DNA from: Agrypnia vestita
Lineage: Eukaryota > Arthropoda > Insecta > Trichoptera > Phryganeidae
Direction: 5' to 3'
Assembly (NCBI GenBank): GCA_016648135.1
Contig: JADDOH010002071.1
Span: forward strand, 1 to 64,000
Length of the DNA stretch: 64,000 nt
Shown: one piece after another, positions 9,985 to 22,044 of the stretch
Numbering within the stretch: the first letter of the stretch is position 1
Layout of the letters: each line of letters starts with the position of its first letter
Notes under the pieces: model-generated
What the model saw: only the letters and a program-made list of their open reading frames with translations
Databases searched by the model: none
What the model was told of the DNA's origin: nothing
Made by a program: the position numbers and the translations under genes

Positions 9985-10420
9985 TATTGTCTCCCAGCTA
10001 CGCCACGCATCCCAAGTCTGCTCGGGAGCGTAGGACTTTGTGTTTGTGCGCGTCACACTTTCATCCCCGGCTTCGTGGTGGTTCCTCCCCTTCGACGGCC
10101 TCCAGCCTCCAGCAGCCACTCTGTATTAATGGCCGCGCCCATCAAACATGCAGCGGCCTCGTCAGCGCGGCGGGACCACAAAAAACCTCATTAAGCAGCA
10201 CCGCCGGCCGCCATTCTGCGCCAAATTAAAAGCGAATATTAATAGCTCGTTAATATTATGACCGGAGCCGTGTTCTCTGAATATGCACCCTGAGACTGGA
10301 TGAATGGCTGCTGGTCCCGCACAATGCCGTCGCGGCAACACAGGGAGGTGAATATGAGAAAACCTGCGTGGATGGGCAAAAAGGGGTTGTGAATTATAGA
10401 AACACAGGCGTTCCATGCAA
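9985..10420. other. GC-rich island, no gene recognised
   Basis: Markedly GC-rich against the background (gccgcgcccatc, cagcgcggcggg, ccgccggccgcc) with interspersed ATTAA homeodomain-like sites at 10220-10260. Open frames on both strands overlap and show no family resemblance. Could be old unique or regulatory DNA. Confidence 0.4.
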
Positions 10421-12521
10421 AAAGTTGCCTGGGTAGCATCAATAGTTAGTTATATTTTCAAACAGAGGTGTCTACGTTTTCTGCAGGACTTAAAGATCAA
10501 GGATGTGTTCAAAATTTATTCCAGAAATGGAGAGAGTAGGAGGATGCGTAATTTCAATTTACTATGTCATTGGGAAGGATTACGTGGCCAAAGACAGTAT
10601 GATCCTTGAGGGTAACTCTGCAAAATTAGAACAGCATTTAATATACTCGTAATAATACAAAATTTTGTCCGGGGAGGGATTGCAGTAATTTTGAGTCTCC
10701 AGAGAAATATACAAAGATACATGCGAATGTGGAGCTTTCTACGTAGGTAAAACCATACACAATATCAATCACTATACATTGAAGTATTTGTAAGTAAGTT
10801 GACTATTTGCGAACACGCATCCAAACGAAATCATTTTCATTGCATCAGATTTGGTGAAACGAGAACCTGTCTACAGAACCACACCGTATATCTAAATTGG
10901 TAAGAGAGTCTATTGAAATATACAAAATCATCCAAAATTCGACAGAGATAACATTTACAAATTATTAAGTTTAGGGTGACCTGTTTTCACTACTGCGTTT
11001 CAACCTTTAAAATACGACGTAGAAAAGCCATCTCTTCGGTTTATAATATATCAATAGCACACTCATATCGTAGAAGGAATCAACACACCTCCATGCAGTG
11101 CATGCAATCTGCGACCGCGCAAGAAGTAATTAGTACCTCTTTGACCCCCGCGGCAATCTCTCCTGTAGACGTTCTCATTTGACTCTAGCGAAACATCAAG
11201 AATCAAATCTCGACACATCCATAAGGTTCGTAAAAAATTATCTATTATTTCCATACCTAAGTGCTACGAATTTTTTGCCGCGCTATTTCTAACGCAGCTT
11301 TCATTGCATTTTTTTCGAAAAGCCTACAAAAATACAGTAATTTAAATAAAATTATTAAAAATGGTCCTGTATTTCGAATATTTACGGACACAGGCAAAAG
11401 GCCGGGCGCACAAATGCACCGCTTGCGGTTGGCACCAGTTAACACATCACCACACATGTGATTTACATATGATGACTTCATTCTAATTCATTGTCGGCTG
11501 ATTATATCGGCGGCCTGAAATATCATACACTACGTCACGGGATGACGACACCCTCTGTTGGCTGAACATCACACCGAAACCACGAAAAGCAAATCAGTAT
11601 TTTGAAACTACTAAAGCCAATATATTGTCATCGTGTTATTAAAAAATAGGCATGGTATAAATACAATATCGTTTTAATGTTAAATACATTTATTCAGAAA
11701 TTTCCTCATTTTTCTTTGCTCTCATTTATACCTTATTTTTCAGCTTAACCGGAGTCCATGTCAGCTTGCTAAAAAGTTTACCAGGAATACTATTATTTTT
11801 GTCGTGAAATCGTATTTTAAATCGGTGCCGTGCCTGAGAAAGCCATTGCGCTCAAACGAGTGACTGTCGAAGTAATTTCAAACTTCAATAACTCTACTAA
11901 TAACAGATCCATAGGATATCGCCGCTATCTTCGACTCGTTTTAAAGAAAAAGGATGAAAGTTTGTGCCAGTACATCGAATATTAAGCGTCAGGAATAGTC
12001 CGAAGGATAGTTGGTACATTCACATATTTATTTCGAATACATAAATATTACAAATAATTGGTTTTTCACATCTAAATGCATGTAAAAACGAGGTAAATGG
12101 GTAAAAAAAAGCTACGAGGAAAGAATCATGAGGTCTGAACCAGTGTTTTCTCGTTCTTTACCGCTGCGTTCAAAATCTCTGATTAGTTAATCCGCTCCCG
12201 TTTTAGGGTCCGTCCTAGCTCCAGGCCCCAGATCACCATATTTTGAAAAATGTATCTGTTTTAGATATACAAGATCTGAGAGAAATGACTCGTAATAGCT
12301 TTCAATGGAAGAAAAATTTATAAAGAAGTCCACCAGTAGTTGTTAATCCAACAATAATAATGACGATGAATAAAGATTGAAAAATAAATAAAAAATTAGC
12401 GAAATTACCGCTTTTGAAGTGCAACATTGTGTTGTGTGTGTTAAATGATGAAAGTGGTTTCCAATGATTGATTAATTTATTTATTATGTCCCACACATTT
12501 ATTTGTTATTGATTTGGTTAT
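10421..12521. other. Unassigned sequence
   Basis: No gene or repeat with a partner recognised. A short GC-richer section at 11100-11180. The frames at 10976-11481 overlap on opposite strands and resemble nothing known to me. Confidence 0.45.
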
Positions 12522-12524
12522 TCA

Positions 12525-13015
12525 CCCTATATACAGGGTGAATAGTAACGTGTAGACTCTATATTGATGCTGATGATGGTATCGATGATGGAAGCTTCCT
12601 TGGAGATCGAGAGGTGTGTAGTCCTGCTTGTGTAGATCGTCCTGCGACGGCAGTGTAGCGTAGGTCCGAACGTGGTAGCTGCTGCTCTTCTTTGTGGTTC
12701 TGTTGTCCGTAGCACTCGAGTAGAGTTGATGTCACGGCGTAGATGTTGTCGGAGGTCGATTCTCGTCGTAGATACTGACCTCCACCGGCAGCGAAACGTC
12801 GTCGGTATGACTCTGTAAGTTGCTGTGTATAGTATCGGAGACTGAATGCTGACTAACTGATGTTTTGTATGGAGAGGGCTGAGCTTATATACTTCTCGAT
12901 TCCTTTGTTGTCTCAGAAGTTCGCCTTATCAGCAAATTGGTTCCTGACGAATGTTTTCCTCAGCTGGTCAGTTCCTTGACACGTGTTTATTATTGGGTCG
13001 TCTCGTGCGACTATG
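12525..13015 (-). mobile_element. LTR-like promoter block
   Basis: On the minus strand a TATATAAGC box (about 12888) is followed some 30-40 bases later by TCAGTTAGTCAGCATTCAGTC, resembling the TATA plus initiator layout of insect LTR retrotransposons. About 350 bases downstream comes AATAAATGTG (near 12500). The low-coordinate edge is marked by a palindromic caccctatatacagggtg (12525-12542). No TG...CA ends or target-site duplication could be fixed. It might instead be a host promoter region. Confidence 0.35.
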
Positions 13016-13734
13016 TAACTATTTCACGGTGACTATGGAGAAGTTAAATACATCACCTAAAATAGTGATGAGTCTTGTAGCCTACGTTCTGAAATAAAAT
13101 GACTGCACTTCGTCAATTATACTTCAGTAATGAACTTAGGTGTTAAAATTATGATTGCTTTCGATTAAAATACATAAAAACACAACACATATTTAACAAC
13201 ACTATATTTCTTTGGAAGACCGTAAAAATATCTCTTTATTTTATGATTCCAAAATAAATAGCACAAATTTTTGGTTTATTGAATTTATAAAGCGACGGCT
13301 GTTCGCCTTGAGGCGTTATTCTACAGTTTTATATTTTCATTCTCAGACGGCCGTAAAAATGTTGTTTGTTTTGTTTTTAATAAGAAAACCGAAATACTAC
13401 GGTAAAAAGTAACACGAAAACTTGCGACCTTACCCGGCATCAAAGTCATTTTTTTTGACGCCACTGGTATAACCCGCTCGGCCGAGCATCCATCTTCTAT
13501 AAGGCATTTTTTTATATCCACGGTACCAATCTTTATATATTTTTTATTCTTTTAATCAAGTGGAGTAGCTCCCTATGGATACACAGAGCATTGTCTAGCA
13601 CAATGAAAATAAATTGCAAAAATGTAATAATATATTATATATAGTATTTACACAGTATACCCAGAACAGTAGGTTATCTCCAGCCTGTCGGCGAGTTATT
13701 AGCCTACTCTTGCGTTGACGCTAGGGTTATCACT
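13016..13734. other. Unassigned AT-rich sequence
   Basis: No gene or repeat recognised; small AT repeat tatattatatata at 13630-13642. Confidence 0.5.
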
Positions 13735-13800
13735 TTATTTTAACTCCCTTTCTTTTAACTCTTGGCGTCTGAGATTCCGACGCATAAGGTAGACACGAAA
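13735..13800 (+). mobile_element. Family M repeat, copy 2, internally deleted
   Basis: Left end aactccctttcttttaactc plus ttggcgtctgag joins directly to agattccgacgcataaggta, which in copy 1 lies just before the right terminus. The right terminal repeat is missing. Confidence 0.55.
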
Positions 13801-14801
13801 CCCGAAAATTTCCGTAATTAGTATATCTAGTTTCTGCACTTATATTGCAAGAACGCTGATTTACATCAGCATACACTTTTAAAAACTCAACTTCTTCAAG
13901 TCTTCTCAAGTCTTCGTGATAATCAACACACCTTTCTAGTAAAGCATCACAAACATAAAAAAAGGCATTTTTTCAGGAAGCGCATTTTTTTTCTAAAGCG
14001 GCGGCTGCGAGCGCGAATGGCACCGAAGTCATGGCCCTTACTGCCGCCGCCTTGTGCCCCCATATCCTATGTCAATGTGTGCGTCACAGTGCGTGCGTAC
14101 ACGGCATCGAGCACGCACGCACACATTCTGTAATACTCTTGTTTCGGAATGAGGAAGCTCCAAGTAAAGACTTTGTTCTCGTAAGTATTTATTCGGTGGC
14201 AATAACGGTTTAGACAAACGTTTGTACCGTAAGATGCGGTCTGAATAACAATGGTAGTAAAAGAGAGAGCGACTCGACATTCACGCGCCTTTTTATACCT
14301 TCTCTCTCTCTGTCATGCAGTCTCTTTCTGGCGTCGCGACATACGTTCCTCACATCTATTACACATTCTAATAGGTAGCGGCCAGTTTGTATAAAGACGT
14401 ATTACTGTTCTTAGTATACTGTGGTATTTATCTGTGCTTGCAGTGAAGACAATTGATTGGAGTGAGAAAAATAAAGTACTCGATTTTTTATGTAATTAAG
14501 TAACAAACATTAAAAGAAAAGTGTCCGGTAGAGAAGTGACGCAGGTACCGAAGCGCCCGGCTGCGCGCCCGTCCTGCCAGCTAAGTGCCGCTTTGTATAT
14601 GTGATGGGACTGCGGCTTCAGAACAATAAACGAGCGAGATGTGTGAATGAGGCAAGAGTGGTAGAAGTCTGGCGTTTTATCCTCACAGCCTACACTCTAT
14701 TGAAAACGAAGTTAACGTAAAACATTAATTAAATTAAAAATTAAACCACTTTTCACCAATTTTGCCACATTAACCATTTATGTTTTCGTAAATGATTATT
14801 T
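13801..14801. other. Unassigned, with two GC-rich patches
   Basis: GC-rich at 13995-14130 (gcggcggctgcgagcgcg; cacgcacgcacaca) and 14520-14650. A consensus donor-like GTAAGT occurs at about 14179 but the upstream frames show no family resemblance. Confidence 0.4.
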
Positions 14802-15110
14802 ATTCACTTTCTTTTAACTCGTAGCGTCTGTTTTGTCTTGGCTGTCGAAAAAACTTTGGATCTATTTTTAACCCTTTTCCCGTGATCCAATCGAGCTGAA
14901 ACTTTGCAGGTAGACTCGTGGCGACGATAAAAAGAATTTAACAAATTTTGTTTAAAAAATTAATAATTATAGTATAATTTTGGATTTTTCGAAATTTTTT
15001 ATTACACCCTTTCGTAGCGTCGCCCGACTCAACGCGTGGGGTAAGCGCCAAACCTGTTTCTACAAGTAAATGAGAAAGGGAGTATAATAAAAACTTGATT
15101 TTTATGGATT
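14802..15110 (+). mobile_element. Family M repeat, copy 3
   Basis: Left end attcactttcttttaactcg (first bases decayed), the shared gatctatttttaacccttt and gatccaatcgagctgaaact blocks, and right terminus gagaaagggagtataataaa. About 300 bases. Confidence 0.65.
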
Positions 15111-15522
15111 AGTATTTTTTCATAATTATTTTTCCATTTTCTTCATAGCGTTCTTTTATTAAGATATAAGAAATCCGATGGTTCTGAATATTACATGTTC
15201 ATTTATATTTATTTATTTAGAGAATAAAAAAATATTTAATAATCCATAAGAGAAAATAGATTACAGTTATTTATTAATTTTGTGTTCTTCTTAGTATGCT
15301 CGTCGCTTTTAAGTTTGCAAAGATTAATAGATTATACCTGTTCTAGTAGGTCGTTATACAGTTTCAGTCCGCAGATGAGACGCAAGTGTCTGTGGTTTTA
15401 GTGATGTAGATTTGTTATGTTCTGGCGTTAGTGTTGTAGATTTTGTCACTTTTTTTGCAATTTAATATCCCTGTCTTTTATTTCGCCATTTAATAGTATG
15501 TATGGGATCATAAGTAACATGA
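15111..15522. other. Unassigned AT-rich sequence
   Basis: No gene recognised. Tattattta-rich. Confidence 0.45.
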
Positions 15523-16030
15523 TTGATTGCCCCCCAGATTGTCAGTCTGATCGACTTTTCATCGAGGTCATCAAGACACAGTGCATTATTCTATTATAGT
15601 GGAAATATCAGAACTAATGCATTAGCAAACTCTGTAATCCCCAGACTACACTCATTAGGGAATGGACATGCAGAGGCGGCTGACATTTTTGCTGATAATA
15701 TAACTGTGTATGGGACAAAGTTGATACTATCTCAACTAAATGGAAATGGATAAAAAAAAATATTTTTTTCTTACCACTTACAATCATTTTCTTCTTACTA
15801 CTTAAACTTCTCTTTTGAATTTACACAAATCTATTAGATGTACTTGATTATTTTTAACTGCAATACACAAAACTATTATATTCACTTAAATCTTTTAACA
15901 TCAATTTAAATTTACACAATCCTATTATATGTACTTGTACCTTTCAACTGTATATCTGTCTTATGTTATCTTTTTAAATTTATATTTTGTAAATTTTGTA
16001 AAAGTCCATAAGGGCGTTAAATAAATAAAT
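15523..16030 (+). mobile_element. Possible LINE 3' end
   Basis: A 76-codon frame to 15753 (contains NIRTNALANSVIPRLHSLG, AEAADIFADNITVYGT) is followed by AT-rich sequence ending aagtccataagggcgtt and aaataaataaata at 16015-16030. The same tail, aagtctagtagggcgtt plus aaataaataaa, occurs at 20212-20242. A tail ending in (AAAT)n is common in LINEs. The frame itself shows no motif I can name. Confidence 0.3.
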
Positions 16031-16101
16031 AAGTATGTAAATATAAGTTTTAAATTAGATATCTTTGTTATATTATATTAACTCACTAACTTTATACTAA
16101 A

Positions 16102-16340
16102 CTAGCTGTGCCTGCGCGGCTTGGCATGCGTAGATTTTTAGAACACTGTTTGGATCGTCATAGAACTTTCACTTCTAGAACATTCTCCTTCCAAAATTTT
16201 CAAGAAATTCGAATGTACAGGAACAGACACGCCGACACTCAATTTAGAACCTTATAGAATTTTCGGGAATTTTCTAGAACCTTCTCCTTCCAGAACTTTC
16301 TAGAGCAGGTTTTTCCGGAACCTTCTAGACTCACCGACAC
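16102..16340 (+). repeat. Family H repeat start with heat-shock-element-like arrays
   Basis: Begins actagctgtgcctgcgcgg then gcatgcgtagatttttag, the same start as the repeat at 45469 (actagcttaatcccgtttcg, gcacgtagatttttag). After that it diverges into TTCTAGAA-rich sequence described separately. The right limit is uncertain. Confidence 0.45.
16163..16330. promoter_or_regulatory. Cluster of HSE-like nTTCnnGAAn arrays
   Basis: Perfectly spaced alternating units: TTC(16173) GAA(16178) TTC(16183); TTC(16272) GAA(16277) TTC(16282); TTC(16288) GAA(16293) TTC(16298) GAg(16303); GAA(16318) TTC(16323) GAc(16328). The heat shock factor site is inverted nGAAn pentamers at 5-base spacing, three or more units. 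Sequence match is exact; binding is inference. It lies in repeated DNA, not next to a recognised gene. Confidence 0.4.
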
Positions 16341-17249
16341 AGTCAGCGCGCCTATTTTGAAACAATCTGAGGCATTTGCGGCCTTCTCATAACAAAACAA
16401 TGTGCTAGAAAGAACATTTTCGTCACCCATGCACAGCCACCCCCACCAAACTCGCATATTTTCGATGTGACACCAAGGGCTATCCACCACTATAACCACC
16501 GGTGGGTGGTTGTGGCTGGTTGTTGAGGAAACTTGGCGGGTAGGGAAACACGGGTTTCTTTTTATATATATATTGATTAAATTCCAAACACCTTTGAATA
16601 ATACGCACTAGGTGATGCTGGGTTAAAACTATCCGTATTAATTAAAATCTGGAATATTTATTATTTAAGAATTGGTGATAATAAATGCGACATTTCAGTC
16701 CTTTAAACTTGCAAGTTCTGATTTCGCTGCCTCAGTATTTTTGAACGGATCGTGACCAATCTATAAAATTACTTTGGTCTGGTTTGCACCGCCGTACAAA
16801 AGAAGAGCACCGTTATAATTTAACGAGGTGTCTCGCAATAACGGCCCGGCTCCGATTAGCCGCGCGGGCGTCCCGCTCCCTCGTTACGGGGACAGCTTTA
16901 CCGGGGTCTGTCTTCCCGCCGGTATAATTTTCCTCCAGAGGTCCGATGGAGAAATATTACGAATTAAAGTGACAATTTCCCGCCTCGGCGCTCGGCCGGA
17001 CGCCCTAACGAGGGAGGATATTTATTTATGTGTTTATGACAAACCGAATTGCGGCACGTATCGAACGTCCGCAAATAAAATATAGCGCCCTGTGTATAAT
17101 ATTTTCGGAGAAAATAAAATATATTTATATCCTGCGAAAGCAGATGGGGACCACCTTATCTTGGGACGCGACCAAATCATTTTTATTGCGTTGGAAATAT
17201 ATTCGATAAACAATAACATTCCTTGCTTACACTAGATAGAGCCTAGGCG
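16341..17249. other. Unassigned, GC-rich island at 16800-17085
   Basis: The island includes gcgcgggcgtcccgctccct and cgcctcggcgctcggccgga. The open frame 16828-17085 shows no motif known to me. Opposite-strand frames overlap it. Confidence 0.4.
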
Positions 17250-17325
17250 AGAATTATATGTCAGGACGGAAGAGTATCCTCACTGCCTACCCCCACAGAA
17301 AACGGTGTGATGGTAAGTAAGTACG
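17250..17325 (+). pseudogene. LINE C-terminal tail fragment
   Basis: atatgtcaggacggaagagt followed by cactgcctacccccacagaa and ggtgtgatggtaagtaagta. This is the nucleotide equivalent of the ...CQDGRV...SAYPxGKR tail seen in antisense at 22.05 kb and 21.0 kb. Confidence 0.55.
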
Positions 17326-18519
17326 AATGATTTTCGTGATCCCAAATGAAACGTTGTATTCTACTTCCATACTCAGTTTAAGGAATAAAATTAACGCTTC
17401 ATTAGTTAATATTTCTACGGCAAATGACAATTGAAGACCCCATGAAAAGAAGTTGTTAACTAACATTTTTGTCAAAAATGAGTTAATAAGCCGTCTAAAC
17501 TAATTATCGTACGCTCTTTTCATTGGAAATAAGTTCAGAACTTAAAAATAATTAGAACATGTTCAAATCATAGGGATGAACATGTAAACTACACTTTTTC
17601 ATAAAAACCAAATCAGTTACTAATGGTTATGTTATCTTCAATAATAACATGTTCATACCATCATTCTGAAATTAACACGCCTTTTAATTTGATTTGAATA
17701 TTTATGGTTAATATAAATTTTACTCTGGCATTTATGTCATATATGTATTTTTTTTTATTTGAAGACTATTATAATATGTACTTATATATTATTTTTCAAT
17801 AATTTTAAATGATACATACCATGTTTTGTATTATTAATTAACATGCCAGCTATTTTGTAATTTTGGATAATTGGATGTTAAAAACGGAAAGCATTTGAAG
17901 GGTTGTTTGATGTTCGTGTTTTACCTATTTTAAAAAGGTGTTATTCTATTAAAAATGAGTTCCAGGGGCGAAAAAATGGTTGTTAACTACACTTTTTAGG
18001 CAAAATTAGTATATCTTTAATTTTTTTGTGCATAAATGCGTTTTTTTACTTTTTAAATACTTTTGTGATATTTTAGTGACATAAATCAATAAAAATTAAT
18101 CTTGAATTAGCGATAAAACATATTTTTCAAACGCGAAATGCAAATGTCTAATTATCTCAAAATGACTTGAATGTTAGTTAGGTCTTCAATTGTTTTAATG
18201 AAGAATGTTGATATTTGTAGGTACTTGTTACGAGTACAAATAGATCCGCTGGATTTTAAACTTTGTCCCGGATAACTGCGGCTGCAGCAAAGAATAAGTT
18301 TGTTGATGAAAACCTCCCTTAACATCCGCCCTTAACATCCGGCGGGGTCGCGATAAATTAGTTGAATATCCGTGTAACTGAATAGTTGAACTTTGGTAGT
18401 TGGTAATGTTGAAATTAGTAGCGTCCTACCTGCCTCGGCACAGCATGCGGTGCGCTACATTAACACAACTAATGAACGACAAACTTACTCGCGGGTGTAG
18501 GCTTACTCGTACGTGGAGT
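17326..18519. other. Unassigned AT-rich sequence
   Basis: No gene or partner repeat recognised. Confidence 0.5.
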
Positions 18520-18665
18520 GATCAACACTTCTCTATTTAAAGTGATTAACCTTTGTTTATGTTTGATATGATTATTTACATATTACGTCAAAAGTGATTA
18601 ATCACTGTTTATGATAATGCTACTAGTTTGTTTAGGTTTACAGTGATAAATCATTGGTCTTTCCT
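18520..18665 (+). repeat. Degenerate GTGATTAATC minisatellite, block 1
   Basis: Imperfect units of the form agtgattaatcactgtttat, agtgattaacctttgttta, cagtgataaatcattggtc, spaced roughly 30-50 bases. The same unit recurs at 19455-19580. Confidence 0.4.
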
Positions 18666-19454
18666 TTACCTGAAATGATACAACAATTACAAAGAGAGTC
18701 GTCCATTACGCCAACCTGGTGTTGTGTGTTTTTCGTGACTCAGACCCTATTTAGCATCGAATTTTTATTCAATATAGTTATAGTATAATTGAGACCATGC
18801 ATAAAAAAAGGGCAGACCCAACTTTAAAAAAATTGGTTAAATAAGAAACAACCTATCTACAAATTAATCTTTGTACCTACGAACATTTAAAAAATATACA
18901 CTACAATAAAATCACACGTTGCAATACAGTTTTTAAGGAAAATAAATAATTTTAAAAATTTCGGTGAATTTTGAATGCTTGCAGCAAAACGTAAAAATAC
19001 TAGGTACAGTATTTACTTTTTTGGATAGTTAACAAATAAATATTAATAATATATTAAAAAATATTAATCGAAACTTAAATAATTAACAATGAAAGAAAAT
19101 AGCTAAATCTTCAACATAAATCTTAGGTGCAGATCCAAATCTCATTTTTTTTGACAGAATTGCCTACAATATGCTTTTTTTTTTGTTTAAATTGTCGTAA
19201 AAGAGTAACGTCCAAAATTTAGATTTATCCTTTTTTTGGTGCAAAGTCCTCAATTAATTTTATATCTGAATGAACTTTCTGGTTTAAAAAAAAATCGAAT
19301 ACAAAAAAGTACATTCTGTAACATTTCTTCTCCTCATTGTTTTAAAATACTTTTACAGTGTACTTTTATATCATTCTAGGACTATCATAAACTAATTATT
19401 AATAATCTGTACGTATATTTAATATTTTAAAATATGGAAAGTAGTTCATTCTTC
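18666..19454. other. Unassigned AT-rich sequence between two repeat blocks
   Basis: Very AT-rich, no gene recognised. Confidence 0.5.
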
Positions 19455-19580
19455 TTAATATTTAAAGTTGTTTATGTTTAAAGCCATTGATCACTGTTCG
19501 CAGCGATAAATCATCATTTACGCTTAAACTGATTAATCTTTGTTTATGTTTAAAATGAATAATGATTATCTTCTACACTT
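19455..19580 (+). repeat. Degenerate GTGATTAATC minisatellite, block 2
   Basis: gttgtttatgtttaaag, cattgatcactgttcgcag, cgataaatcatcatttac, ctgattaatctttgtttatg. Same unit as 18520-18665. Confidence 0.4.
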
Positions 19581-19721
19581 TAAGTAATTTATCGACCTGC
19601 TTGTTGGCTTAGCTGTAAAACCTAGATCCCGGGAAACCAACAAATTAGTTATATTTTGAAAAAATAATTGTGCTGTTTTTTAACTTGCTTGTGTATTATT
19701 CAAATTTACTTTGGTTTACAC

Positions 19722-19905
19722 TTTTTTTTTAAATAGAGATACGAACACGGAATACGTATCGCGTCAATATTCTTACTATTTTCAAACTAAGCTAAACGTT
19801 TGTTCTATTTAAATAGGACTAACTTGATGGTTTCTTGAAATGGGGCTCGAACCACAGACCACCAGATCACTAGGCGAGTATCATGATCACTACACCAATA
19901 AGTTA
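19722..19905 (-). mobile_element. tRNA-derived SINE S1, copy 1
   Basis: Minus strand: A-box-like TTGGTGTAGTGAT (about 19886-19898), B box GGTTCGAGCCCC (19853-19842), then a body with aataggac, cttagtttgaaaatag, aatattgacgcgatacgt, attccgtgttcgtatctcta and a short A-run. Body and tail are shared with 26241-26445 and 52057-52229. It lacks an acceptor stem, so it is a SINE and not a tRNA gene. Confidence 0.75.
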
Positions 19906-20107
19906 CCCTTAAATACTATATTGTATTGTAATATTGCAAAGCACTTTTAAATAATTTTTAGAATTTTGCGTTTAGTTCTTTCACTCTCTCTAAAGCATTT
20001 CCTGTTATATTCATTATAGTTGTTTTTACGCTTCAACAGGCCGAGAGTCCCAATTTCAGAAGCGAAACACATCACAAAATACTCAGGCTTGAGTAAATCG
20101 CATAGAT

Positions 20108-20195
20108 TAATTGTGACCTCACCGGGAATCGAACCCGGAACCCTCGATGTGAGAAGCCAGTGTCATGCTCACTGGGCTACTAGGAGAATCTTGTG
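20108..20195 (-). repeat. tRNA-like SINE head S3
   Basis: Minus strand: A box TAGCCCAGTGAGCATG, then GGGTTCCGGGTTCGATTCCC, a good T-arm and B box. The sequence where the 5' acceptor strand should be does not pair with the 3' side. I infer a SINE head. Downstream, at 20205-20242 on plus, lies aagtctagtagggcgtt with an aaataaataaa tail like that at 16015. Confidence 0.55.
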
Positions 20196-20242
20196 CTTTT
20201 TATATGCTGTAAAAGTCTAGTAGGGCGTTGAAAATAAATAAA

Positions 20243-20999
20243 TTCTGTCCTATTAAAAGACGGCGAATTTTCATTCGTAAGGAATCTCAAATACCTATTG
20301 AAGTCATTCATGCTACATGGTAGAAATTCTAGCCCATTTCTATTTAGTCATAAAATATCGACACAAAATTTACGCTGAAATTCCAAAACAGATAGTATTT
20401 TTTCTAAGCTGTTTATTTAATTTGCTTATTTTATGTATTTTGAATGGTCTGGCGACAGCTAGCAGTGGATTTTTTTGTCACAGACTTGCGATTCAAGATG
20501 CGTTTGTGTTGTAAACGTTTAAAATCACAGGCGGCGACATTAAAAGAAATAGAAACAGCCCCGCGAGCGTTTGGATTACAGCGGCAGGACTTTGAAGTTG
20601 CGATGGCGGAAAATTGAAAACGTGCCGGAGTTTTAAACAAATCAACTAATGTGTCCTCCCTCCCGGCGCTGGCTAAATCACCAGCGAAGGCTTTATGCGG
20701 CTCTGGGGTCGCGACGCGGAAATCGATTCCGACAATGGCACAAGAGCCTACATTTCACTGTGCTTTTAATTCGAAATTCACTGTGCATTCACCCAAGACT
20801 CCAGCTCGTTTTATTACATAGAATTAACGCAAATGTTCAAATAGGGGCCGAAAAATCCCTCTAAAGCCTCCCTGAAAGCGAACCATCAAAAGGTCTACAT
20901 TCTGAGCGATACCTGGGAAATTTCTGCAGGGAATGGACATAAACGGTACGTGGTACCTAATCCTTTGAAGCGGAATATAATTAACCAACAAACTAACCA
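20243..20999. other. Unassigned, GC-richer at 20520-20720
   Basis: No gene recognised. Overlapping short frames on both strands, none with a known motif. Confidence 0.45.
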
Positions 21000-21400
21000 T
21001 CACGCCGTTTCTCCGCAGGGGTAGGCAGAAAAGATTGAGCGCCACACTCTTCTATCCTGGCACACCACTTTTGCTTCGGCCACATTCATACATCTTCTCA
21101 TAAAAGTGCTACGGTTGTTGAGGCATTTAACAGGGCCATCCTCAAATACTTGTAGTATCTGGGGGTGCCAGGTCTTTTGCGGACGCCCTCTATTACTAAC
21201 CATATTTTCGTTCTATATTCCACTATATTCCATATATTCCACATGAAAAAACCATCTCAGCGCTCCTTTCTTTATTCTATTTACCACACTACAGCCAGCA
21301 TTACATTCGCTTATAATTTGTTCATTCCTCACTCTATCGACCAAAGATTTTCCATGCAAGCTTCATAGCTACCGCATCTCCACAGAATATAACTATGAAA
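21000..21400 (-). pseudogene. LINE C-terminal fragment with GRP and AYP motifs
   Basis: Minus strand: VEMR, LVDRVRNEQIISE, RIKKGALRWFFHVE, a deletion, then GRPQKTWHPQILQVFEDGPV, NNRSTFMRRCMNVAEAKVVC and RVWRSIFSAYPCGETA. The order matches the end of the LINE at 1.8-2.1 kb plus the C-terminus missing there. A small deletion with AT repeats sits at 21205-21240. Confidence 0.8.
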
Positions 21401-21404
21401 ATAG

Positions 21405-21560
21405 CTGGCTTACCCCTGTGTATACTAAACTTATATCTAGCTACCTTTCAGAGCATGCTTTTAGAGTTGAACTCAAAGGCGAGTACTCCTCCAAACATCC
21501 CCTGAGAGCAGGAGTCCCGCAAGGTTTCCTCCTTGGCCCGTCTCTCTCTGGATGCATCGG
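21405..21560 (+). pseudogene. LINE reverse transcriptase core fragment
   Basis: Translation ENSWLTPVYTKLISSYL, SEHAFRVELKGEYSS, HPLRAGVPQGFLLGPSL. RAGVPQGSxLGP is the conserved motif 4 region of Jockey/R1-type LINE reverse transcriptases and LISSYLxxRxFxV precedes it. No catalytic FxDD segment follows. It is on the opposite strand to the LINE tail just before it, so two elements meet at about 21400. Confidence 0.8.
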
Positions 21561-22044
21561 GAAGGATTAGAAACACCCAATTACCTCGGATATCCTTTCC
21601 ATAAAGATATTCAAAAATCACAAAGCATTGCCATGGTGGAATTTTAGAAAACGAAAATCTATCCATAAATTTTCTAGCCAGTACAACTTAATTTATAAAG
21701 AACTAATAATGGTCCTCTATAAGATGTTCCAGAACATGTGGATCCTGGATTAAAATCTTCGACCACTCGAGAACCCACATTCGTGAAGATAGGAAAAAGG
21801 GTTGATAATTATTGCTTAGTGTAATGTTTCAACATACATTTTCTCGAGTTGCATGTCTCACGAAGTTGTGTTAGTAAATCACGTCAGAAAAATGTATGGT
21901 TGCTAGGTACCGTGGATGGCCCATATTTCCGCGTAAACTATTCTAGTAGCTTGTTCGCCAATGTTGAATCCGCACTACAATGACGTTTAGTGTGTTCGAG
22001 CGCACGGTAATTTTTTAATTATAAACAAAAAAAACATACTTACT
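21561..22044. other. Unassigned sequence after the RT fragment
   Basis: May include decayed LINE sequence up to about 21660. No motif recognised. Confidence 0.45.

Noticed and set aside
12760..12805. CTGACC...GAAACGTCGTC as a hammerhead
   Set aside because: G8-A9 are absent and no stem II forms; it lies inside an LTR-like block.
20108..20195. Functional tRNA gene
   Set aside because: Good T arm and B box but the acceptor strands do not pair; same for 23915-23985, 29495-29575 and 55660-55730.
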